NCBI GenBank assembly: GCA_019649035.1
Contig: BMAT01005670.1
Span: 150,705-177,198, forward strand
Source of the DNA: Elysia marginata
Taxonomy: Eukaryota > Mollusca > Gastropoda > Plakobranchidae
Length of the DNA stretch: 26,494 bases
Direction: 5' to 3'
Positions 13,929 to 25,400 of this stretch are shown in pieces (the stretch's first letter is position 1; the number at the start of each line of letters is the position of its first letter). The position numbers and the translations under genes are program-made. Below the pieces are notes generated by a model. The model did not search any database and had not been told where the DNA came from. It saw only the letters and a list, made by a program, of their open reading frames with translations.

Positions 13929-14491
13929 AGAGAGAATGAGAGAGAGAGAGCGCGAGCGAGAGAGAGATTGAATGCCTGTGATATATTCTATGTAATCGAC
14001 GACCATAAAATCTTCTGCCCTATGACAGTAGTAGTAATAATAATAATAATAATAATCATAATAATAATAATGATAATAAAAAAAATAATTATAATAGAAC
14101 TGATAACTATAATAACCTATTTATAGCTAATAATAACGTTAGAAATCTAAGAAGATACAACACTTATTCTGGTTATTTTAATGGAAATAATAATTACAAT
14201 AAAAATTTTGAAGTAGTAGTAGCAACAGCAACAGTCCTATTACATGTAATAGTGGTCGCCGTCACCATCGTCGTCGTCGTCGTAGTAGTAGACTAAGTAG
14301 TAGAAGTAGTAGTAGTAGTAGTAGNNNNNNNNNNNNNNNNNNNNNNNNNNNNNNNNNNNNNNNNNNNNNNNNNNNNNNNNNNNNNNNNNNNNNNNNNNNN
14401 NNNNNNNNNNNNNNNNGTAGTAGTAATAGTAGTAGTCGTGGTGGTAGTGGCAATAGTAGCATGAGGAGTTGTAGTGATAGCAGTAGTAGTA

Positions 14492-14556
<65 letters not shown>

Positions 14557-17500
14557 AGTAATAGTGATAGCAGCAGCAGGGGTAGAAGTAAAAGTGTTGG
14601 GTAGCAAAAGTAATCTTACAGCTGAAATAATACTTCTAAATCTAAACCTTGTATTTTTTTTCAAGTTTAGTAAAGTTTACCAGACACGCCCATGAACATT
14701 TCCTCCGAGAGGATTTTCACCAGGCTGCCACCTCTGGAGCTGCAGTGAGCATCGGCATATGTATGATTTTTGTTATAGTATACCACAAGGCAGGTCAGAC
14801 CTCGAGGTCCTGGCATTGTCCACGGTGGACACAAACTGACTCCTGCAACGCATTTGATATGAAGCCAGATTTTACATCTCTACAATATTTAAAATGCAAG
14901 ATTTAGCACCTAAGGCTCATTAAAAATGTTAGATTGAACACCTCAGACATTTTTTGAAATGTTAAGTAAAAACTGAAACATGGTGAAAACGCCAAATTTT
15001 GCTGTTGAAGTACGACATCATTATTGAAAATTAAAAAAAAAATTTTTTTTTAAATAAGCTGAAACACAAGTAAAAAGCAGTGTTGCACTTGTTTGTATGA
15101 AATAAAAAAGTTTACTTCACGAATAAAACACACTCAAATGTATTGTTGCATGCAAGGCTGGATCTAAAATTTGAAATCCTAATCTAAATTTAAATGTGAA
15201 ATTTAACATAGAAAAGAGTAGTAATATCTAGGGTGCGTGATAACTTTCTTGCATAATTATACTAGCAATTATGACGTTTTAAATAATCGCGAATTGTTGG
15301 TGCAGACATTCCACACATACCACATGGTAAAATATAACATTTTTCATTGCTAATTTCACAAAGTTGGTAAATTATTGTTTATGTTAAGTTTATCTTATAG
15401 AAGTTATCAGAAAAGTTAATATTAGATTTTATGCGAAGGAAGACGATAACGACAACGGTAGCCTACAGTGACCACACCCTCTAGCTGTCAAACTGTCTCA
15501 AGACCAACACCAGACCTCGAGAGGCTGAAGTTCACCCTATTATTCACCCACAAATTTGATATTGAACCTAGTCTACTGGTCAAGAAACTTTCCTCTACGT
15601 CTGGTGTAAAATTGAGTTATACAGGACGCACAATGCCCCCCCCCTCCCGCGTGGTAATGCATGATGTAAGAATTTCACACATCTACGTGAATTTTGCTTC
15701 ACTATCAGTCTCGGCGCAGCCGTATCCGAACGAGAGTTGGGAAAATAATTATTAAAAAACAAACAAACAAAAAAAAAAAAAACCCCGTGGGTTAAGTGGG
15801 AAATTTTTGACCCTGTTAGTAAACTTGTGCTACAAGTTTATCTCGGTCATTCGTGAGCTTGCTGCGAAACTTTGAGTTGAGTACGAGAAGGGTCGGTTTA
15901 AGTTTAAACGTTCATGTCATCACCCATCAGTGATGAAAAGAGGTGGAGCCAAGTCAAAGCTTACGTTACCGTCCTCCTGTATGGCCCGTTGCGTAGGCCT
16001 ATAAAATCTAATACCGTACCTCTAGTCAAACTTTTTTGTTTTTGGAGAAACCTAATTAATCAGCTAATATTAATGTCATGAAGCCTCTACAAACCAGGTT
16101 TGGTCTTTTAGATGAGAGTCAACAAATGTGCCGCAACCATTGAAAATGAATCGGATGTTGCAACTTTCCACATTACAAAGATAAGTTGATACTTTAAACA
16201 ATGCATTTTTCTGAGCTTTTCTAACTCGGAAAAGTGCGTGAAAGTATCGATATTATGTGAAGAGATTTTCACACTTCTTTTGGTTCAAACTATAAATATA
16301 TAAGGATGAGGGCTGAAAAAATACAATTTGTACAAACCGTATATTTTCTCTCTTGCTCTTAAGAACTTCTCTCCCATGACCTTGAGCCAAATGTCGTGCC
16401 AGGTCTTGGTAACATTGTAACTGGCGTGTTCACTGCTTATCCAGAACTTGTTCATTCTAAGCATTCCATAGAATTCCGTTTCCTCAATTTTTCTACAAAC
16501 ATAAGCGTAGAAGAATTTTAAAGGTCGTTTTTAGTAAGTTATATAATTTCATAATCATGGCTTATAGTTGACTGTTTCAATAATTTCAAAGCTTAGAAGG
16601 CAGTTTCTTCGGTTTCTAGACTACTATTACTGTATAGTTTTATCATTATTGTTGTGTTGATGCAGTTGCAGTTGTTGTGGTTGTGTTTGTTGTTGCTTTT
16701 CTTAATGATGTTAATATGTTTGCTACTAGACCTATACCGTAAACCTTATTACCAACTGGATGGTCGTATTGATAGTAGTCATAAGCCCGTCACAACGTGT
16801 ACTTTTTCAAACATAATATATGTGCAATGACTAAATAATTTATAGAAAAAGAAATCATATTTGTACCCCTCACGCTGAAATAAAGGTATGAACCAATATC
16901 CTCAGTGTTTAGCTCTCGGTCCTAACTTTCCTTCTCAAGAAAACCTCCGACTTGCTGTTACTTTTTCTTACCTGGCTTACCGTGGTATGAACAGAAGACA
17001 ATATTTAAACACAGTTATGGTAGAGCTGTAGACAACCACATGGTATGAGTATTATGAGGTTAATATGAATCAATTAATGATCACGAGTTACCGGCGCAGA
17101 GTCCTGGAAAATACAACGAAAGGGTCAACGGTGTGAAATCGGACGAAGTCTCTGTCCGAGGGACTCAAAGATTCATAGAAACCGGCAACATATTCCACGT
17201 GCAAAAATTCCATGCTTTTATAGAGATATGAGTCATGGTATTCATCATTCATCTCCAAATCTGCAACAACAAAAAAAGGATGTGAATAATTATAGTTTTA
17301 ATATTTTGAAATTTACTAGAGAGTCGAACACATCAGCAATTTTACCATTTTCCACAGGAAGTAAACTGCATCATGGTGAAGAAAAATTTAACTCAAAGGA
17401 TACAAAAAAAAGAAACAGTATTTATGCATCCCAGAGTCATCTTGATTTTAAAAAATTTCAAGTGCGGCCACATTTAAATCTTTCAGGCGTCCGTAGTGAA

Positions 17501-20500
17501 TGAGTCGGAAATCGTTGCTGTTGGGAACAAACATTTTTCTAAGGATCCGAACGTAAGAACAAACTTTTAACAATCAATATTTTGTTAAAGACATTGATAT
17601 TATATTGATTTGAAGTATAGAAGAAACGAAGGGAAAAAGACTTTAATGAGGCGTTTCCACTGAAAATGAATTTTCTACTTCCTACTCATACGCCATGGGC
17701 GCGAGACATTATAATAATAAAAATAACAATAGATAATGGCATTAATAATAATAATAACAATAAACATAATAACAATAATGATAATAATAGAAATAATAAT
17801 AATGATATTAATAGTAATAATAATAATAACAATAATAATAGTAATAATAATAGCTTTATTAATAAAGTTTATGTTGAAGACTATCTTACATTCAACAAGT
17901 ATAAGAACAACAGCTTAATGCTACAAACAAGCAAAACAAAACTGTCATCTATATATATAACAAAAAAAATTCTCTGGACTTAGATAGGTGATAAATGAAA
18001 AAGAATCCCTGGAAAAACTGTCACTACTCATTCCAAAACCAAGTGGACAAAGTACTGCACACATTTCAATTTTGCATGGCTATCCCTCTCAAGCCAGTTC
18101 TTTGATCTCCAGATGTGGGTGCACTGGGTGGGAACCGGGGCAAGACCATCAACGCTTATATATATATATATATATATACGTTTCTTAAAATATTGACCTA
18201 GATTATGGCCCCGCTGCGAGGGTGTATTTTTGCGGACGTCCGAAAGAGCTTTGACTTCATATCTCATTCAGCAGCCAACCAAACAGATCTATTCATCCCT
18301 AAGCTGCTTCAGATAGTATTATTGAATGATAGAAAATATCGTGATCCTTCAACACTTACCCGGAAAATTTGTAGTAAAAATTTGAAACTTTGAAAGGAAT
18401 GTCAACAATTTAATATTTTATTTATTTAATTTGACTCAAGATACAATCTGACCCATCTTGTTGGGGCGCTGAGCACAAGGTTTAGACGAAGCCTTCGAAC
18501 AGCCGTATAACATTGGAAAAAGACACGAAAATAAAATAAACAGCGTCAGTGTACAAACCGAGTGGTTCCTTTCCCTTCGAGCAGATGTAATCCCACACAT
18601 CCAGGCCAGCAATAAAACTTTCCACAAACGTTTCACTCTGACACAGATGCTGATAGTGGTAAACACAGAGCCTCGCGCTATCCTGTAGACTGGGCGAACA
18701 AACGAAATGATTGGTGATATACACTGTCGTGCTCAACTATTGTATTGCTCAAAACTATAATGATTCTTGGATTGCATGGAAAACTAATTGATAAAACACA
18801 TAATTGTGCTCATTTATCGTACTATGCATATATAAAAAAATGAATAAATCCCGCACTAGAAGATTAAAGCATTAATGAGATACTTTATCGTGCTCAATAT
18901 TTTGAATGCATCGAAAATTTTAAAAAAAGTAAGGCAAATAGCCAGAAAACATTTCATTTAGAAATTCACGTATATGAAGGCAAGACAGTAGGGTGAAAAA
19001 GAGAACAAAACAACAATCGAACACTTTGAGCAAATGTACAAATCAGAGACAATGATTGGCAAAATCGACTTAAAGTCTCACAATATGCCAATTTGTTAAT
19101 ATGAAACATTTTATTTCCTTCTTTATTATGTTTTCGCATTTGGACTGCATTTAGATTCGTGCTCCAAATATCCTTGAAAGTTGAATAGACGTTCAGATCT
19201 TACAGAAGAGACGAGTTAATGTTAATTACATTAGACCAAAATAAGTACTATACAGATAGGAAGATGTTGCAACGACCGTTGCTAAACCATATAATATTCA
19301 CCTTAGAAACAAACAGTACTGCATTGACAGTAATAAAAAAAAATTATATTCAAACTTGACCTTGATCATATTTTTAATATTGAAATTCCATTGTCAAAAT
19401 TCGATCTGGATCAAACACGATTCGCAATAACAATGTTAAACTTTGAGATTCATCGAGACAGTAAGGTAGAAAATTGTCTTAAATGTTTAGCTATTCAGAT
19501 TTTTTTTATTCTAAAGCCCGTGTACAACAGCATCTTTAAGGCACCAAGTTGAACTAAATGCCTCCTACCAGCAAAAATTTGCTACCACCATCGGTGAGCT
19601 TTTTGAAAACTCGTAGCGCAGAAACCTTTGAAAAATATTAAGCTTATGACGTAGAATTTCACACGCAGTGTTATGAAACCTAATCCATATTTTCGATGAT
19701 TATAACACGCCCATTCATCCCTAGAAGCTTATCAGTGCAACCGATAATTTATTGACTTCATAACAGATAGACAGAGGTTTGCCAGAGTGTGGCACACCCT
19801 CAAGGCTAAGGGGTCATTCACATGACTTCACAATTGATAGACAGGGGTTTGCCAGAGTGTGGCAATCCTCAAGGCTAAGGGGTCGTTTCACATGACTTCA
19901 CAATTGTTAGATGGAGGTTTGCCAGAATGTGGCATAAATTATACTCAAGGCTAAGGGGTCTTTCACATGACTTCACGATCGATAGAAAAGGGTTTGCCAG
20001 AGCGTGGCACATCCTTAAGTCTAAGGGGTCGTTCCACATGACTTCACAATTGATATACAGAGGCCTCCCACAGTGTGGCACATACTCAAGGCTAAGGGGT
20101 CGTTTCGCATGGCTTCAAAATTGATAGAGTTTTGCCAGAGTGCGGCGCGTCGTCAAACCTAAAGAGTCGTTTTACATGAATTCATAATTGATACACAGAG
20201 GTTTGCTAGAGTGTGGCGCATCCTCAAGGCTAAGGGGTCTTTCACATGACGCGTATACCATGCGGAAGACTGCGCGCGGTTTCTGGACTGATAAAGGACT
20301 AGCAATGGTGCGTAAATGTTGCGTGGGTGCAGGTGATATTGTAGATACAGTACATGTCAAAATGTTAAGTCCAGAGATGCTACAAAGTTTTCTGTACGAT
20401 ATCGGTGATATGGTAATTGACTTTAATGCGACCCTGTACTAACGACATACATATCCGCTTGTTACCCATAGCAGTCTCATCATATGCAGTCGAATTTTTT

Positions 20501-21263
20501 TGTGTGAATTTCGGTTGGGCATTTTCTCTTTACCTGATGAAGTCTAGCGACTCCTCTTATCTTTATCTTTAACCAATTTCAATCTGGGCTACGGAGTTGG
20601 TTTTTTTCTCTAACAACAGAAGGGTTGAATAAACAGTCCTGAAACTTGGTGCGGCGATTGAACGTTTAAAAAAAGCTTTGCACATACTGGTTGACTCAAT
20701 TCAATATCTATGGAATGTTACACATTAATTTCCGACCGATCCTTCTACTACGCATAGCATGAAAGATACGCCTTGACTTTGGAAGGTAAACTTTAGCTCT
20801 GCATGGTATTATTAACAAATGAAAAGAGAAAATTGGGCAAGAGAGAAACTCTAAGGAGCTTAATACAAAAACAAATTTCAAGCTGATTTAACAATGGTTC
20901 TGACCTAAATCTACGTAATGGTGCGGAATTGTGCATCAAAAGTGGTCTAAAAAGCGCTTTATTTAAGCTTCGTAATATTTTACCCTATCATACCACATAA
21001 ACGGGTCCGTAATCTGCTAGGAGGAAGGTGGGAGAGAGAGTGCTTCCAAAGTTTTTCACGTAAATTTATGTCAGAACCATTGATCGTAAAAAAAAAAAAA
21101 CATAATAAAAAGAAAAGAAACTCCAGGGAAAAAGAGACAAACATTTTAAAAGAAACACGTAAAAAGGATCAGTACAGAAATACAATGCGCGGACAGATAT
21201 AGATAAAACTAATTGTAAAAAAGAAATACCGAAATGAAAAGAGCGTGTGTGTAAGTGGGAGAG

Positions 21264-21317
<54 letters not shown>

Positions 21318-22390
21318 AGGGCGAAGTAGTGAGATGGAGAATGAAAGTGAAAAACATAAGTTCAACTGTTCCCAGTTTGATATGTATTCTGGGTTCGTTG
21401 TTCACCGAAGGGCAATATCTGTGGGTCTTGGTCAAAACTTACAATTAGTTGTTTTCTGCAGTTTATCGTCCCCTAAGCCTACACAAAGCATGTTTATACA
21501 GAGAAAACTTACAATTATATAAAAGACCAGCTACTTAACTTTTGAATAACATTTTTACGGGATCGGAAAGAATCCTTTCATGTACTATTATAAGTATTGT
21601 TCTCTTCAAGATGAACGCGCTCATTTTTTATCTCGTATTTAAAAAATGTGCACAACCAGAGAAGTGAAAGGATAAATAAAACAAACCACAACGTCTCTCT
21701 AGCAAATGAGTCAGATGTTTAAATATAAGGAAGAATCCTGTGAAAAGTAGATCTTTCTTTTTTTTCCCCATATTTGAAAATTTATTGTTCAATATATCAA
21801 CGCATTCCAACGTGAAAACGTTGACATCTGACTTTGTTGAACTGATTGCAATCAACTTACTCGCAAAAATCTTGTAGGCCGTATACCTCTACCATCTCAA
21901 ACACATGATACCATTGGAAGTCACCGACCATTGTTGACTTGGACACAAAAGGTTTCAAACAGTAGCGCAGATTCCAGCAACCGTTGTCCAAGTCTTCAAA
22001 GGGATAAACAATGGTAGGTTTGTATAACAAAACAAAAAAAAATCGCATGGTATCCATTTTTGAAAATTTTGAAATTTTATGTAAAAAGAAATTCTTTGAA
22101 AAATCTATGATTTTCTTATTTATAGATATGTTATTTTTTTACTCGTGGTCGTTTTGAGAGTGTAAACGCAATTTTCTAAAAAAAATACATAGATAAAGAA
22201 GGAACATCAGTTTTTGCCTTTTTCCTCAACCTTTTAAAAGACGGCTAAAAGTGCCGCTGGTGCTGCTACCATTACCAACACCACCACCACCACCACCACC
22301 ACTACTACTACTACTGCTACAACAACTACTACTACTATTACTACTGCTACAACTACTACTACTACTGCTACAACAACAACAACAACAACA

Positions 22391-22434
<44 letters not shown>

Positions 22435-25400
22435 TACTACTACTACTACTGCTACAACAACAACAACTACTACTACTGCTACTACTACTACTACTATTAC
22501 TACTATTACTACTTCTTCTACTATTACTACTGCCACTAACACTACCACTAAGATTGAATATAATAATCACATCAGAAAAAAACAAGAGTAATAATGTAAT
22601 TTCCTTCGAACCCTTCTACACCGCCTAGAACCGGGTATCGTAATATTACAATTACGCAGTTTTTTGTTTTAAAAATAGACAGGAAACCGAAGGAAAAGGC
22701 AGCATACAGAATTATCAGTGTTGTATCTAAACAAGGTCTTTGCACCGTACCTTTTGCTTGAAGGTAAAGAAAGAAATTACTAAATTTATATAGCCAAAAC
22801 AGTATACACAATTACCGGGGCACTTGCGTGTCATATACTGGAACGCATATCTGCGGCTGTAGATCTGTGTAATGAACGTGACCGTGTTATGGTCACAGTG
22901 CGCTTTATAGAATTCTCTCATCTGATATAGCCTCTTGAATATCATTCTGATGAGAAAAGCGAAAATTTTTACTGTTTCCATTTAATAAATATGACGTTTG
23001 AGAAGTTTTACAAACCACCTTGTCTCATTTTAAATGCTACCCCCTTCCTTTTCTTTTTCAGGTATCTATGAAGATACCTGTATACTAGTTAGTGTTAAAA
23101 CAAAGCGTCAGAAAATTCCACAAAGTTTATAGAGGAAGTTCTAGCAAATCAAAGCTGAATATATTTCAAGTTTGATAGTTTAGCTTTGCTAAAGATGGAA
23201 TAAAGTACTCATTTATTCGCATATACACATATTATCAGTCAGGTTGCAAAGAATTGCAAATTACGTACCTTTACTGATTGAATCCAGCGGTATTTAAGTA
23301 CGAAACAGTTACCAATGGCTCCCTATGGACCCTCCAAGTTGGACTGTATAGAGTGCTACAAAATTAACAGACCTCTCTATCATCCTACGCGAATAGTCTT
23401 TGTGTTCAGTACTCAGCTCCCTGGGAAACACAAATCATCAAAAATCTCTTTCCGCAAGAAATATGTCTTCTTTTGCCTTCTTCACGCCAATCTTGGCCTC
23501 CTTTTCACTCTGCTGCTATCCACGTTCTCTTGATAGGTTGGGTCTTGATGTGCAATGTTATTCATAGTAAGACCGATCCGTATTCACTTTATGTTCCTTG
23601 GCTCTCTTTTCGTTGTCTAATGTTTTGTAAGTTAGTGTTCAAGTCCGGATAGCCAGATGGAAAAGAGCTCACCCCTCAACAACTATATATATATATGTCT
23701 TCTCCATCATTATGTTGCTAAGGACTGGAGTTAGTGCAGTGTAGTCCTTTCAGTTCGCTATGCCTCTGAATGATAAAGTAAGTCTTCCATCGAGAGTTAA
23801 AGGTTTTTATCTTTGTCCTCTTCAAAAAAATCTTTCCTATACTTTCCCTACTTGCGTAGGTAACGTAAACTGTCAAACATCCATTAAGCCCTTATCTTCA
23901 TCTGCTGTTGGTTTGTCGTTTTCAACTATAAATATCATAAACTTTTTGCTTCCTTTTTTACTCCAGCAGTCTTTTCAAAGAACCGTTCAGTATAGTGGTA
24001 TTTTTTAGTATTTGTTAGGTTATGGGGTAACAAGCCATTCACTAAGTCCAAGTCCTCAAACTGGCTTTCAGTGTCTTTTGAATTTTTTGTTGTTTCTTCC
24101 ATAGATCTTCTAATAATACAATCGACAGACAGCAGGAACAGAAACAGTGACAAGCGCCTTATCTCGGTCTTGGTTTTAAACGGATCTATATAAACTCTCC
24201 TGCATGATAGATTCTTGATGTTGTTTCATCATAAGTTTTACTTTTTACATCCGGTAACTTCTGCGGTACTCCAACATTTCTCAATTTTCTCATAAAACCA
24301 AGCCGACAAGCTAATACACAGATACAAATTCCGCATGGATTTCTCCTTAAGCCAGCTCTTTAATCCCCACAAGTAAGACTTAGTGAGGATCGGGACCAAG
24401 ACCATCGACGGGCCACTGGCTCATCAAGATGGTTTTTCCTGTATTCCTGTATAACTTTTACGGTCTAAACAGTAAAATGACTTCTTTAAGCCAAGAAAAT
24501 TCACATATTCGGCCGAGTTCAACTCTAGTTATTGCTCCATAGAAATCTGGAGCGTTGCTATTAATTTTTGGACTAAAAATCTTTTTTTTTCAAAAACCTG
24601 TTTGTTATTTTATCAGTTTCTTATCAAGTGCAGAGTTAAGCCTCTTGGGAGTGTGCTTGAACTCATGTTCAGATGTGTTACTACTCACAACACACAAAAA
24701 ATCAACTCACCAACCTTTCTTTAAAGCGTGCATGGGCGCGAAAATAAGGAATGTCATGTTGCGTTTCTTTTGGCGCTCAGTATATTATAATCTTGTTGTT
24801 CTAAACGTCTTTTATTTCCCTTATTGTCCCAGAGCAGAGTAATGCATAACTAAATCGAACAAAGTGGTGAAAAAATGACATAATGAGCATCTACAGTCAT
24901 AATATTAGGAAAGGAAAGCGAACTCGGGTCATAATATCCTAAGGCTGGGCAGCTAAGAACGTTATCTTTATAACCCTTCAAAACAGTACTGGTTTTGACA
25001 TAGTTATACACAATTCCAACGACTAAGTTCTAGATTAAAAAGAATGATTTGAGGGGACTCAACGACGAGCAGATGGAAGGGCAGAGAGTTGAATTAAAAT
25101 GTCACTCACTCGCACACTTCTTCATTATCAGCTGTTTCATCAATCTGCGCTTTCCTGTTCATAGCTTTCACCATCTTCTCATGCAGTTTCTCATACCTCT
25201 GTTTGTCACATTGTTTAAAAGCATTGGCGATCACTAAAAAACAGATAAAGAAAAAGGTTTATATTATCAAAGACTGTGGCAGAGTTAAGATCTCTTGTTA
25301 TTGGTTAGTGTAAAAGGTTTTTTATTATCTTTTCTATTTATAACTTTACGTGAGAGGCTTAAGTCATCTTGTTAATAAGAAGTGTATCAGGCTTTTGTTA

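Larger units (their letters stand above)
16493..18359. other. Intron 6: no gene recognised
   Basis: It contains a TGTTGT-rich patch near 16640-16700, the A-rich AAT-type repeat at 17711-17870, a (TA)n tract and part of a dispersed repeat. On the minus strand at 17510-17460 a short frame RLIHYGRLKDLNV is open, but it is too short to assign. Confidence 0.45.

Noticed and set aside
14262-14695. Poly-Thr, poly-Val and X-containing frames
   Set aside because: GTA microsatellite and assembly gap.
15468-15755. 95-codon plus-strand frame
   Set aside because: No recognisable domain, no splice context, lies in intron 7; could be chance or old repeat.
18028-18267. Minus-strand frame reading GLAPVPTQCTHIWRSKNWLE as an exon
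   Set aside because: It falls on a dispersed repeat also present at 24336-24411 and runs into a TA microsatellite. Its phase is not needed, because the microexon already joins exons 5 and 7.
22226-22628. Long poly-Ser, poly-Val and poly-Leu/Gln frames on both strands
   Set aside because: All are readings of the CTA/CAA microsatellite.
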